A stretch of 64,000 nucleotides of DNA from Micromonospora sp. WMMD1120 (GTDB taxonomy: Bacteria > Actinomycetota > Actinomycetes > Mycobacteriales > Micromonosporaceae): contig NZ_JARUBO010000005.1 of NCBI RefSeq assembly GCF_029626235.1, positions 776,501 through 840,500 of the forward strand. Reading direction: 5' to 3'. This document shows, one piece after another, positions 8,761 to 18,193 of this stretch. Numbering within the stretch: position 1 is the first letter of the stretch; every line of letters starts with the position of its first letter. The notes below the pieces were generated by a model. That model did no database searches. It saw nothing but the letters and a program-made list of their open reading frames with translations, and had not been told where the DNA came from. A program made the translations under genes and the position numbers.

Positions 8761-9894
8761 ATGGCTAAGAAGATGCTCGGGAAGGTCGTCGCGGGTGCCG
8801 CGCTGGGTGGCGCATCGCTGCTGGTGTTCGCGCCGGGGATCGCGTACGCCGACGGCCACGACAACGGCGGGGACCACGACGGCAAGGTCTACGCGAAGCC
8901 GCACGTCGTCAAGGCTGGCGACGAGGTCAAGCTCCTCGAGATCTGCCCGGATCGGCAGGAGCACGCGTACGTGTGGTCCAAGGTCACCGGCAAGGTCAAG
9001 CTCAAGCCGGTGCGCGACGACCGGGGCGAGGACCGCGAGTGGAAGGAGGAGGACTCCTCCGACCACGACAAGGGCAAGGACGAGAACGGCAAGGACCACG
9101 AGGGCAAGGACGAGAACGGCAAGGACGACAAGGGCAAGGACGAGAACGGCAAGGACCACGAGGGCAAGGACGAGAACGGCAAGGACGACAAGGGCAAGGA
9201 CGAGAACGGCAAGGACGACAAGGGCAAGGACGAGCACGGTGGCCAGGGCGGCGGCGCCGCCGCTGACGCCTACGGCGACGAGGGCAGCAAGGACTGGAAG
9301 GGCGAGGAGCACGGTCAGGACGCGGAGGACAGCCGCGACCAGAAGGACTGGGACTCCAAGGACGAGGACAAGAAGGACTGGGAGTCCAAGGACGAGCACG
9401 GCTCCGACGACCGTGGCGGCTACGGCTCCGACGAGCGCGACTCGGAGTACGGCTCGGACAAGGACTGGGAGTCCAAGGACGAGCACGGCTCCGACGAGCG
9501 CGGCGGCTACGGCTCCGACGAGCGCGACTCGGAGTACGGCTCGGACAAGGACTGGGAGTCCAAGGACGAGCACGGCTCCGACGACCGTGGCGGCTACGGC
9601 TCCGACGACCGCGACTCGGACGAGCGCGACTGGGACCGGGAGCGCGAGTTCGTGTACTACGGCGAAGCCAAGGTCGACAAGGACGCGAAGCCGGGTCGCT
9701 ACGAGCTCAAGGGCTCGTGCGGCGAGGGTGAGCTGGTCGTGCTGCCGCACGGCGGGGTCGACGGCGGCGACGGTGGCGTCAGCACCGGCACCGACCGGGG
9801 CCTGGCCACCGGCGGGGCGGGCCTGCTCGGCGCTGCCGCGCTGGGCGGGATCGTGCTGATGCGTCGTCGGCGGACCGATGGTTCGCTCGTCTGA
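8761..9894 (+). CDS. Secreted, highly charged repeat protein with a C-terminal wall-anchor-like tail
   Basis: 377 residues. A signal peptide (1-30, ending GIAYA) precedes a short conserved domain (about 31-90) with PHVVKAGDEVKLLEICPD. Then come Lys/Asp repeats of ten residues (DKGKDENGKD and HEGKDENGKD) to about residue 160, and nearly three 29-residue repeats starting WESKDEHGSD (about 207-293). A second small conserved part contains AKPGRYELKGSCGEGELVVLP. The end, LATGGAGLLGAAALGGIVL followed by MRRRR, is laid out like a sortase signal but lacks a clean LPxTG or LAxTG. The downstream sortase gene overlaps its 3' end. The ATG at 8761 is preferred to the GTG at 8749 because of ggag at suitable spacing. 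Role at the cell surface is inferred. Confidence 0.8.
   Translation: MAKKMLGKVVAGAALGGASLLVFAPGIAYADGHDNGGDHDGKVYAKPHVVKAGDEVKLLEICPDRQEHAYVWSKVTGKVKLKPVRDDRGEDREWKEEDSSDHDKGKDENGKDHEGKDENGKDDKGKDENGKDHEGKDENGKDDKGKDENGKDDKGKDEHGGQGGGAAADAYGDEGSKDWKGEEHGQDAEDSRDQKDWDSKDEDKKDWESKDEHGSDDRGGYGSDERDSEYGSDKDWESKDEHGSDERGGYGSDERDSEYGSDKDWESKDEHGSDDRGGYGSDDRDSDERDWDREREFVYYGEAKVDKDAKPGRYELKGSCGEGELVVLPHGGVDGGDGGVSTGTDRGLATGGAGLLGAAALGGIVLMRRRRTDGSLV
9067..9240 (+). repeat. 30-bp in-frame tandem repeats (ten-residue Lys/Asp units)
   Basis: Alternating 30-base units encode DKGKDENGKD and HEGKDENGKD, nearly identical at the DNA level, so copy number may vary between strains. Confidence 0.85.
9379..9640 (+). 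repeat. 87-bp in-frame tandem repeats (29-residue units)
   Basis: Just under three units, each beginning tgggagtccaaggacgagca and encoding a 29-residue Ser/Asp/Gly-rich block. The first two copies differ at very few bases. Confidence 0.85.
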
Positions 9895-10615
9895 CGTGGC
9901 GACGACACGGGCCGGCGGCCGTCACGGGAGACCGTGGCGTGCCGCCGGCACGGCCGTCGTCGTCACCCTGGCCATGATCGGCGCCGGCATGATCGGCGCG
10001 TCCCTGAAGACCACGCCCGCGCCGCGACCTCCGCAGCCGCTGGCCCAGGCCGGTCCCGAGGTCAGCACCCCGGCGAGCGGCACCGACGACGCTCCGTCCC
10101 TCGACGGGCAGCCGGTCGACGGTCAGCCGGTGGACCAGGGGTACGCGCCGGCCGGGTTGGCCCGCTCGGCGCCGACCAGCATCGAGATCCCCCGGATCGG
10201 GGTCAACGCCACGATCATGTCGTTGGGCACCAACCCGGACGGCACCGTCCAGGTGCCTCCGCTCGACCAGGCCGAGAAGGCCGGCTGGTACGAGCCGGGG
10301 GCGAGCCCCGGCGAGACGGGTAACGCGGTCATCGTCGGGCACGTGGACTCGGCGGTGCTCGGCCCGGCCGTCTTCTTCGACCTCGGCGCCCTCACGCCGG
10401 GCGACACCATCACCGTCCGCCGGGCCGACGGGGTGCCGGCCACCTTCACCGTCGACTCGGTGAGGTCGTACCCGAAGACGGCCTTTCCCACCGAGCTGGT
10501 CTACGGACCCAGCGACCGGCCCGGCCTGCGGGTGGTCACCTGCGGCGGCCAGTTCGACCAGGTCGCGAAGAGCTACCCGGACAACATCGTCGTCTTCGCC
10601 ACCCCGGCGGCGTGA
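9878..10615 (+). CDS. Class F sortase
   Basis: 245 residues: one N-terminal membrane helix (about 23-42, AGTAVVVTLAMIGAGMIGASL), a disordered Pro-rich spacer, then the sortase barrel from TSIEIPRIGVNATI. The catalytic His is H155 in IVGHVDS and the Cys is C222 in RVVTCGGQFD. After the Cys I find no Arg at all (SYPDNIVVFATPAA), although sortases normally use one on the following strand. The ATG at 9878 overlaps the surface-protein stop by 17 bases; a GTG at 9896, one base after that stop, is an alternative. Overlap implies coupling to the 8761 protein, its probable substrate or dedicated partner. Confidence 0.85.
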   Translation: MVRSSDVATTRAGGRHGRPWRAAGTAVVVTLAMIGAGMIGASLKTTPAPRPPQPLAQAGPEVSTPASGTDDAPSLDGQPVDGQPVDQGYAPAGLARSAPTSIEIPRIGVNATIMSLGTNPDGTVQVPPLDQAEKAGWYEPGASPGETGNAVIVGHVDSAVLGPAVFFDLGALTPGDTITVRRADGVPATFTVDSVRSYPKTAFPTELVYGPSDRPGLRVVTCGGQFDQVAKSYPDNIVVFATPAA

Positions 10616-10629
10616 CCGGTGGCGTAACG

Positions 10630-10677
10630 GGACGCGGTCCGGCCGGTCGGGGTGACCCGACCGGCCGGACCGCGTCC
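10630..10677. terminator. Perfect 22-bp bidirectional terminator hairpin
   Basis: Bases 10630-10651 pair perfectly with 10656-10677 around a gtga loop. It lies between the convergent sortase and glutamate dehydrogenase genes. Confidence 0.85.
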
Positions 10678-10690
10678 GGCGTACCCGGGA

Positions 10691-13600
10691 TCAGGCGGCG
10701 GCGGAGGTCCGCACCAGGGTGCGGATCTGGCGCAGCAGCACCGACAGGGCGGCGAGATCCGCGCGCGACTCGTCGAACTCCCCCATCGCCCGGCGGGCGC
10801 GGTGGATCGACGTCGCGTTCGACTCCTCCCACTGCTGCACCCGCTCGTGCGGCGGCAGCTCGTCCGGTGTGGAGTCGAGCACCTCGGCGGTGAGCGCCGC
10901 CAGGGCGGCGTACAGGTCGTAGCGCAGCGCCATCCGGGCCAGCGTCTGCCAGCGGTCCTCCCGCGGTAGCAGCGAGATCTTCGACAGCAGCGAGTCCACC
11001 CGGAACAGGTCGGACAGCACGAAGTAGACCGAGGCCACCTCGCTGACGTCCCGTCCGCTGGCGTTCGCCGTCTCCACCACGTCCATCAGACCGAAGCTGT
11101 ACATCAGCCGGGTCGCCCGCTCCGCCAGCTCACGGGGCAGCCCACGCTCGGTCATCGAGTTCATGTGCGCGACGATGCCCTGCCGCTCGTTGCCGTAGAA
11201 CAGTTCCTCCAGCCCTGGCAGCAGCCGGGTGACCCCGTCGCGGAGTCGGGCGATCTCGGCCGGCACGTCGATGGGCGAACGCCGGTTGGAGACCAGCCAC
11301 CGCACCGCCCGATCGAGCAGACGGCGGGTGTCCAGGTAGACGGTCGTCTGCAACTCGGGCGCGACCTTGTTGTCCAGCGCCTCGACCGCGTCCCACAGGT
11401 CGCGCAGCCCGAACACCTCGCTGACCACCACGTACGCCCGGATCACGTCCGCCGCGCTGGCCGCCGTCTCCTCGACCACCCGGAAGATGAACGAGATGCC
11501 ACCCCGGTTGATCGCCTCGTTCACCAGCACCGTGGTGACGATGTCCCGGCGCAGCCGGTGCCGGCCCATCCGGTCGGCGAACCGTTGGCGCATCGGCGTC
11601 GGGAAGTAGTTGACCAGGACGTCGGTCGTCCACTCCTCGTCGGCCAACCCCTCGGTGAGGATCTCCCGTTCCAGGACGATCTTCACGTACGCGAGCAGCA
11701 CCGCGAACTCCGGCGCCGTCAGCCCGGACTCGCTGCGGACCGCCAACTCCTCGTCCGGCGGCAGCGCCTCCAACGCCCGGTCCAACGCGCCCGACCGCTC
11801 CAACTCGTTGATCATCCGGCGGTGCACGGGCAGCAGCGAGGCGGCCTGGGCCTGGGCGTTGTTGATCGCCCGCGCCTGGTCGTAGTTGTCCCGCAGCACC
11901 AGCTCGGCGACCTCGTCGGTCATCTCGGCCAGCAGCTCGTCCCGCTCCGCCGTGGTCAGCTCGCCGTCGGCCACCGCGGTGTTCAGCAGGATCTTGATGT
12001 TCACCTCGTGGTCGGAGGTGTCCACACCGGCCGCGTTGTCGATGAAGTCGGTGTAGATCCGGCCACCGGTCAACGCGTACTCGATCCGGCCGAGCTGGGT
12101 CCAACCCAGGTTGCCGCCCTCGCCGGCCACCCGGCAGCGCAGGCTACGCCCGTCCACCCGGATCGCGTCGTTGGACTTGTCGCCCACCTCGGCGTTCGTC
12201 TGCGAGGACGCCTTGACGTAGGTGCCGATACCGCCGTTCCAGAACAGGTCCACCGGTGCGGTGACGATCGCCTTCATCAGATCCTGCGGCGACATCTGCG
12301 TGACGCCGTCGTCCAGGCCGATCGCCGCCCGGACCTGCGGCGTGATCGGAATGGACTTCGCGGTACGCGGGAAGATGCCACCCCCGGCCGAGATCAGCTC
12401 CGGGTTGTAGTCCTCCCACGAGGACCGGGGCAGGTCGAAGATCCGCCGCCGCTCCGCGTACGAGGTGGCCGCGTCCGGGTCCGGGTCCAGGAAGATGTGC
12501 CGGTGGTCGAAGGCGGCCACCAGCCGGATGTGCTCGGAGAGCAGCATCCCGTTGCCGAACACGTCGCCGGACATGTCGCCGACGCCGACCACGGTGAAGT
12601 CCTGGGTCTGGGTGTCCAGACCCAACTCCCGGAAGTGCCGCTTGACCGACTCCCAGGCGCCCCGGGCGGTGATCCCCATCTTCTTGTGGTCGTAGCCGGC
12701 AGAGCCGCCGGACGCGAACGCGTCGCCCATCCAGAAGTTGTGCGCCTTGGATATCTCGTTGGCGATGTCGGAGAACGTCGCGGTGCCCTTGTCCGCCGCC
12801 ACCACCAGGTACGGGTCGTCGCCGTCGTGCCGGACCACGTCCTCGGGCGGCACGATCTGCCCGCTGACGATGTTGTCGGTGACGTCCAGCATCGCGCCGA
12901 CGAACTCCTGGTAACAGGCCACCGCCTCGTCCCGGTCGCCCGGCTTCTGCTTCAGCACGAAGCCGCCCTTGGCGCCGACCGGCACGATCACGGTGTTCTT
13001 CACCATCTGCGCCTTGACCAGGCCGAGCACCTCGGTCCGGAAGTCCTCCCGACGGTCGGACCAGCGCAACCCGCCCCGGGCCACCGGCCCGAACCGCAGG
13101 TGTACGCCCTCGAACCGGGGCGAGTAGACGAAGATCTCGAACTTCGGTCGCGGCGCCGGCAGGTCCGGGATGGCCTGCGGGTCGAGCTTGAACGCCACGT
13201 ACGCCTTCGGCCGACCGTCGGCGCGCTTCTGGTAGAAGCTGGTCCGCAGGGTCGCCTCGATCAGAGTCAGGTACGAGCGCAGGATCCGGTCCTGGTCGAG
13301 GCTGGCCACGTCGTCCAGCGCGCCCCGGATCGTCTCCACCAGCTCGCCACTGCGCTGCTGCCGCTGCTCGGTGCTCGGCTCACCCGGCGCGAACCGGGTC
13401 TCGAACAGCTCCACCAGCAGAGCGGCGATCTTCGGGTACGCGATGAAGGTCTGCTCCATGTAGTCCTGCGAGAAGACCGTCCCGGCCTGCCGCAGGTACT
13501 TCGCGTACGCCCGCAGCACCACCACCTGCCGCCAGGTCAGCCCACCACGCAGCACCAGCTCGTTGAACCGGTCCACCTCGGCCTCGCCGCGCCAGGCCGC

Positions 13601-15781
13601 CGCGAACGCGTTCTCCACGTGCGGGCGTACCTCGGCCAGCTCGTGGTGGCCCTCGGGCAGCATCAGGCCGAAGTCGTACAGGTAGACCCGGCCGTCGATC
13701 CGGTCCACCTCGTACGGGTGCTCGTCGACGACGCGTACACCGAGCGAGTGCAGCACCGGCAGCACCGCCGAGAGCATCATCGGCTCGCCGTACCGGTAGA
13801 CCTTGAACCGGACGTCCATCGCCTCGGCCAGGTCCGCGCCGGGCACCCGGGTGCCCGGCCGGGGCGCCAGCTGCTTGCGGAACAGGTGCATCTCCAGCTG
13901 GCCGGGCTCCTCCAGCAGCTCCAGCTTCGCCAGGTCCTTCATCGCCTCGTACGGCGTGTGCCCGTCCTTGTAGCCCTCCGGGAACGCGTCGGCGTACCGG
14001 GTGAACAGGTGCTTGGCCTGCTCGTCGCCGAGCTTGCGCTCCAGCACCAGCCGGTAGTCGTCGTCCCAGAGCCGGGTAGCGTCGGCCAACTCCTCGGCCA
14101 GCAGGTCCGCATCGATCTCGCCGGGCGGCCGGGTCGGGTCGGTGCGGACGATGAAGTGCACCCGGGCCAGCATCGACTCGGTCACCCGGGTGGTGTAGTC
14201 CACCCCGACGCCGTTCAGCTCGCGCAGCAGGATGTCCTGCATGCGCAGCCGGTTCTGTGTGGTGAACCGGTCCCGGGGCAGGTAGATCAGGCAGGAGATG
14301 AACCGCCCGTACGCGTCCCGGCGCAGGAAGACCCGCAGCTGCCGGCGGCCGGCCATCCGCAGCACGCCGATGACCGCGTGGTACAGGTCGTCGGTCTTGA
14401 TCTGGAACAGCTCGTCGCGCGGGTAGGTCTCCAGGATCTGGATCAGATCCTTGCCGGAGTGGCTGCGCTGACTCAGGCCGGAGCGGTCCAGCACCTCGGC
14501 GACCTTGCGGCGCACCACCGGCAGCTCCCGGACGCTGGTGCGGTAGGCAGCCGTCGAGAACAGGCCCAGGAAGCGCCGCTCGCCGATCACCTCGCCGGCC
14601 GCGTCGAAGATCTTGAAACCGATGTAGTCCAGGTACGCCGAGCGGTGCACGGTGGCGCGGGAGTTGGCCTTGGTGATGATGAGCAGGCGCTTCTCCAGCA
14701 CCTTCTCGTGCGCCTCGGGCGTCATCGAGGAGAGCGACCGCGCCTCCGGCGAATCGGAGCGCAGGATGCCCAGACCGGTGCCGAGCACCGCCTCCAACGC
14801 CTTGCCGTCCACCCTGTCGGCGGCCTCGCCGTCGGCGTCCCCCTCGACGTCGACCAGCCGGTACTCCCGGTAGCCGAGAAAGGTGAAGTGGTCCTGGGCG
14901 AGCCACCGCAGCAGCTCCACCGAGTCGGTGATGTCCTTCTCCGGCACCGGCGGGCGGTTGTCGGACGTCCGCGTCGACGCCAGCTCGTCGGCGAGCGCGA
15001 GGGCACGCTGGCGCATCTTCGGCCAGTCCTCCACCGCCTCACGCACGTCGGTCAGCACCCGCTGCAACTCGCGGCGCAGCCGGTCGCGCTCGGCGGCGTC
15101 CCGGACCGGGTCGATCTCGATCCGCATCCAGCTCTCGACGATGTCGCCGGCGATGGCGTCGTCCGGCTCCACGTCGGCGGAGACCTCGGTGAGCCGGCCC
15201 AGCGGCTCCCGCCGCACCACGACCAGCGGGTGCACCAGCAGATGCACGTCGAGGTGGTACGAGTTGAGCAGCGCGGTCACCGAGTCGACGAGGAACGGCA
15301 TGTCGTCCGTGACGATCTCGACGACGGTGTGGTGCTGCTCCGCGTGCGGCTCGTGGATGCGCAGCTTCAGCTCACCCGGAACCCGCTGCTGGGCGAGGTC
15401 CCGGTGGGCCCGGGCCGCGTCGAGCATCTCCTCGGCGGTGAAGCCGACCAGCTCCTCGTCCGGCGCGAACCGCCAGAAACGGCCGACAAGTGTCGCCGCG
15501 TCGTGATCGTCCCCGGCGAGCGCGACGGCCTGGGCCACCAGGCGCTCCGCGTTGGGAACGGGTTCGTCGAGCTCCGCGTCCTCCACGTCGTCGGCCAACG
15601 CCTCGGTCGGCAGGCCCAGATCGTAGATGGTGTCGATGCTCGACCCGGTCAGCCCGGTGACTCCCGTGTCGAGTCGGCCGTAGCCGTCCCCGTCGGTCGC
15701 CGAATCGAAGCTGTCGTCATCCCGGCCGGAGTCATCCTGCCGGAGGTCGGGTTCCGGTTTGATCGCCGGACGCCGGTCCAT
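10691..15781 (-). CDS. gdh: Large NAD-dependent glutamate dehydrogenase (180-kDa type)
   Basis: 1696 residues, the size of the large tetrameric NAD-glutamate dehydrogenases first described in Streptomyces clavuligerus. It deaminates glutamate to 2-oxoglutarate and ammonia. The N-terminal half carries ACT-like regulatory regions (VDSVTALLNSYHLDVHLLV). The catalytic core begins about residue 890 (FGPVARGGLRWSDRREDFR); VPVGAKGGFVLK holds the likely substrate-binding Lys (about K938), and GVGDMSGDVFGNGM (about 1061-1074) is the dinucleotide-binding turn. The ATG at 15781 sits 8 bases after gaggggag; a GTG at 15790 would overlap that site. It is monocistronic, ending at a perfect hairpin shared with the sortase gene. 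A long open frame on the opposite strand is a codon-bias shadow. Confidence 0.93.
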   Translation of the reverse strand: MDRRPAIKPEPDLRQDDSGRDDDSFDSATDGDGYGRLDTGVTGLTGSSIDTIYDLGLPTEALADDVEDAELDEPVPNAERLVAQAVALAGDDHDAATLVGRFWRFAPDEELVGFTAEEMLDAARAHRDLAQQRVPGELKLRIHEPHAEQHHTVVEIVTDDMPFLVDSVTALLNSYHLDVHLLVHPLVVVRREPLGRLTEVSADVEPDDAIAGDIVESWMRIEIDPVRDAAERDRLRRELQRVLTDVREAVEDWPKMRQRALALADELASTRTSDNRPPVPEKDITDSVELLRWLAQDHFTFLGYREYRLVDVEGDADGEAADRVDGKALEAVLGTGLGILRSDSPEARSLSSMTPEAHEKVLEKRLLIITKANSRATVHRSAYLDYIGFKIFDAAGEVIGERRFLGLFSTAAYRTSVRELPVVRRKVAEVLDRSGLSQRSHSGKDLIQILETYPRDELFQIKTDDLYHAVIGVLRMAGRRQLRVFLRRDAYGRFISCLIYLPRDRFTTQNRLRMQDILLRELNGVGVDYTTRVTESMLARVHFIVRTDPTRPPGEIDADLLAEELADATRLWDDDYRLVLERKLGDEQAKHLFTRYADAFPEGYKDGHTPYEAMKDLAKLELLEEPGQLEMHLFRKQLAPRPGTRVPGADLAEAMDVRFKVYRYGEPMMLSAVLPVLHSLGVRVVDEHPYEVDRIDGRVYLYDFGLMLPEGHHELAEVRPHVENAFAAAWRGEAEVDRFNELVLRGGLTWRQVVVLRAYAKYLRQAGTVFSQDYMEQTFIAYPKIAALLVELFETRFAPGEPSTEQRQQRSGELVETIRGALDDVASLDQDRILRSYLTLIEATLRTSFYQKRADGRPKAYVAFKLDPQAIPDLPAPRPKFEIFVYSPRFEGVHLRFGPVARGGLRWSDRREDFRTEVLGLVKAQMVKNTVIVPVGAKGGFVLKQKPGDRDEAVACYQEFVGAMLDVTDNIVSGQIVPPEDVVRHDGDDPYLVVAADKGTATFSDIANEISKAHNFWMGDAFASGGSAGYDHKKMGITARGAWESVKRHFRELGLDTQTQDFTVVGVGDMSGDVFGNGMLLSEHIRLVAAFDHRHIFLDPDPDAATSYAERRRIFDLPRSSWEDYNPELISAGGGIFPRTAKSIPITPQVRAAIGLDDGVTQMSPQDLMKAIVTAPVDLFWNGGIGTYVKASSQTNAEVGDKSNDAIRVDGRSLRCRVAGEGGNLGWTQLGRIEYALTGGRIYTDFIDNAAGVDTSDHEVNIKILLNTAVADGELTTAERDELLAEMTDEVAELVLRDNYDQARAINNAQAQAASLLPVHRRMINELERSGALDRALEALPPDEELAVRSESGLTAPEFAVLLAYVKIVLEREILTEGLADEEWTTDVLVNYFPTPMRQRFADRMGRHRLRRDIVTTVLVNEAINRGGISFIFRVVEETAASAADVIRAYVVVSEVFGLRDLWDAVEALDNKVAPELQTTVYLDTRRLLDRAVRWLVSNRRSPIDVPAEIARLRDGVTRLLPGLEELFYGNERQGIVAHMNSMTERGLPRELAERATRLMYSFGLMDVVETANASGRDVSEVASVYFVLSDLFRVDSLLSKISLLPREDRWQTLARMALRYDLYAALAALTAEVLDSTPDELPPHERVQQWEESNATSIHRARRAMGEFDESRADLAALSVLLRQIRTLVRTSAAA

Positions 15782-16070
15782 CGGTGCCACTCCCCTCGAC
15801 CCACCGCGTTGTGGGTCACTCTGCCGCCCAGCCTAGGCCCTGTCGTTCCGCGCCTTCGTCGGCGGACCACTGGCCGGACGTCCGGATCGGGACTTCGTCC
15901 TTTCACCCGTTGCGGGTCCGAGGTTGGCCGGCTCCGGGATACCCCACCACGCGATGTTCATCACACGGGCGGGCGCCGTCTTTACGCGCGGCCGAGCACG
16001 TGGGGGACGTTGGGGACGGCGTTCGCGTACTACGGTGCGAGGGCAGTCCGAGATCGGAAGGACCAGCTTC

Positions 16071-18035
16071 ATGCCACTCTCGTACCCCTGGCCCCAGCGA
16101 CCGAACCCCGCCCGCCGGCTGGCCGCGGCCGCCACCACGGCGCTGTTGGCCGCCGGGGTCCTGGTTGGTTGCTCGGGTGACGACGGCCCGGAGCGCACCG
16201 TCGAGGCCTTCCTCGCCGGCTGGCGCAGCGGCGACCTCCAGGCGGTCGGCCTGATCGACCCGGTCGGCAACAAGCTGCCCTCGGCCGAGGTGGCGCGTGA
16301 GATCAAGGAACTCTCCGGCGATCTGGCGGCCACCCCACCCACCCTGACCCGGCGCGGCGAGCCGAAGATCACGGCGGACATCGCGACGACGACGGTCCAG
16401 GTGGAGTGGAGCCTGCCCGGTCAGACCCGCTGGGCGTACGACCGGGAGTTGCGGCTCGCCCAGGGCGACGGCGACCAGTGGCAGGTGATCTGGGAGCCGA
16501 AGGTGCTGCACGAGCAGCTCACCAAGGGCGACCGGCTGGCGCTGCGGCGCGACTCCGCTGCCCGTGCCGGGGTGCTGGACAACGCCGGCAACCCGATCGT
16601 GACCCCTCGCCCGGTGGTGCGGGTGGGTGTGCAACCCGACGGCGTCACCGACATCAAGAAGCTGGTGAAGGACCTCGACGCGGCGTTCAAGGCGATCCGT
16701 CCGACGCTGGTCCCCGGCGTCGACCTGGGCGACCTGCCCGAGCGTGTGGCCAAGGCCGAACCGGGAGCGTTCGTCGAGGTGGTGTCGCTCCGCGAGGAGG
16801 CGTACCGCCAGATCAAACCGCGGATCTACGACCTGCCCGGCACCAAGTTCATCTCCGACAAGATCGACCTGGCCCCGACCCGCGAGTTCGCCCGCGCGGT
16901 GCTCGGCACCGTCGACCCGGCGCAGGCCGACGACCTCGCCGCCCACCCCGACCGGTACGTCGTCGGCGACCTGGTCGGTCACGGCGGCCTCCAGGGTCGC
17001 TACGACGAGCGGCTGCGTGGCGGCACCGGTCTCACCGTCGTCGTCGAACGCCCCACCGAGGGCGGCAAGCTGGAGGCCACCGGCACCGAGTTGTTCCGTC
17101 GCGAGCCGCAGCCGGGCCAGCCGCTGAAGACCACCCTGGACGTCGCCGTCCAGAACGCGGCCGACGGCGCGCTGCGCGCCGAGTCGCGTCGCACGGCGAT
17201 GGTGGCCGTGCGGGTCAGTGACGGCGCGATCCTCGCCGCGGCCAACGGTCCCGGCCCGGCCGGGGAAAATCTGGCCTTCAACGCCCAGGTACCGCCGGGG
17301 TCCACGTTCAAGATGGTCAGCGCGCTCGGCCTACTGGATCGTGGCGCGGTCACCCCGGACGGGCCGGTGAACTGCCCGAAGACCTTCACCGTCGACGGTC
17401 GCTCCTTCAAGAACTCGGACAATTTCCAGCTCGGCTCGGTGCCGTTCCGCACCGACTTCGCCAAGTCCTGCAACACCGCGTTCGCCGCGCTCGCGCCGAA
17501 GCTCGGCGGCGACGGGTTGGCCGCCACCGGTCGTGCGCTCGGCCTGGAGGGTCAGTGGGACCTCGGCACCGACGTCTTCACCGGCAAGGTGTCGGCCGGT
17601 GGCAGCCCCGCCGAGCAGGCCGCCGCGTCCTTCGGACAGGGCACCACACTGGTCAGCCCACTCGCCATGGCCGGGGCAACCGCCGCCGTCGCCCGTGGAC
17701 GGTTCGAGCAGCCCAAGCTGCTGATCGACCCGGCCCCGGCCAAACCCGCCCCGGCGGGTGAGCAGCTCAAGCCGGAGTCGGTGACGGCGCTGCGCGCCAT
17801 GATGCGCGAGGTGGTCACCACCGGCACCGGCACCGCGCTCAAGGACGTGCCGGGCGAGGTGTACGGCAAGACCGGCACCGCCGAGTACGACAACAACCCG
17901 GCCCACACCCACGCCTGGTTCGTCGGCTGGCGGGGCGATGTCGCGTTCGCCGTCTTCGTGGAGAAGGGGGGCGCCAGCACGGCCTCGGCCGTCCCGATCG
18001 CCGAACGCTTCCTCCGCGCCCTCCCGGCCACCTGA
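16071..18035 (+). CDS. Lipoprotein penicillin-binding protein (transpeptidase, MecA_N-type)
   Basis: 654 residues. The start (ATG, after ggaagga) leads a lipoprotein signal ending in the lipobox LVGC, so the protein is anchored outside the membrane. An NTF2-like MecA_N domain follows (about 40-150), then a dimerisation domain and the transpeptidase domain. The three penicillin-binding motifs are intact: STFK at 411-414, SCN at 466-468 and KTG at 600-602. It crosslinks peptidoglycan; the architecture resembles low-affinity class B PBPs. It is divergent from the dehydrogenase gene. Whether this copy confers beta-lactam tolerance cannot be judged here. Confidence 0.9.
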   Translation: MPLSYPWPQRPNPARRLAAAATTALLAAGVLVGCSGDDGPERTVEAFLAGWRSGDLQAVGLIDPVGNKLPSAEVAREIKELSGDLAATPPTLTRRGEPKITADIATTTVQVEWSLPGQTRWAYDRELRLAQGDGDQWQVIWEPKVLHEQLTKGDRLALRRDSAARAGVLDNAGNPIVTPRPVVRVGVQPDGVTDIKKLVKDLDAAFKAIRPTLVPGVDLGDLPERVAKAEPGAFVEVVSLREEAYRQIKPRIYDLPGTKFISDKIDLAPTREFARAVLGTVDPAQADDLAAHPDRYVVGDLVGHGGLQGRYDERLRGGTGLTVVVERPTEGGKLEATGTELFRREPQPGQPLKTTLDVAVQNAADGALRAESRRTAMVAVRVSDGAILAAANGPGPAGENLAFNAQVPPGSTFKMVSALGLLDRGAVTPDGPVNCPKTFTVDGRSFKNSDNFQLGSVPFRTDFAKSCNTAFAALAPKLGGDGLAATGRALGLEGQWDLGTDVFTGKVSAGGSPAEQAAASFGQGTTLVSPLAMAGATAAVARGRFEQPKLLIDPAPAKPAPAGEQLKPESVTALRAMMREVVTTGTGTALKDVPGEVYGKTGTAEYDNNPAHTHAWFVGWRGDVAFAVFVEKGGASTASAVPIAERFLRALPAT

Positions 18036-18098
18036 CCCCGCCCGCTGTCGCGAGCCGCGCCCGACCACCCGCCGCGGACCGGGCGCCGGCCTTCATCC

Positions 18099-18163
18099 AC
18101 TCGGGTTCCTTGAAACCGCGCCAACCAGGTCAGCCGGATACCCCGGTTTCATTGAACTCGAGT
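18099..18163. repeat. Imperfect inverted repeat of a dispersed intergenic family
   Basis: actcgggttccttgaaaccg at 18099-18118 pairs with 18143-18163 (three mismatches). The arm sequence recurs several times at 51056-51270. It lies between convergent genes and could act as a terminator. Confidence 0.75.
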
Positions 18164-18193
18164 CGATCAGCGGCCGAGTGGCAGCGCATCGAG

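Noticed and set aside
11165..16180. A 1671-codon open frame antisense to the glutamate dehydrogenase gene
   Set aside because: It mirrors the real gene's codon periodicity in GC-rich DNA, has no ribosome site, is full of His/Gln/Arg/Val typical of shadows, and matches no family.
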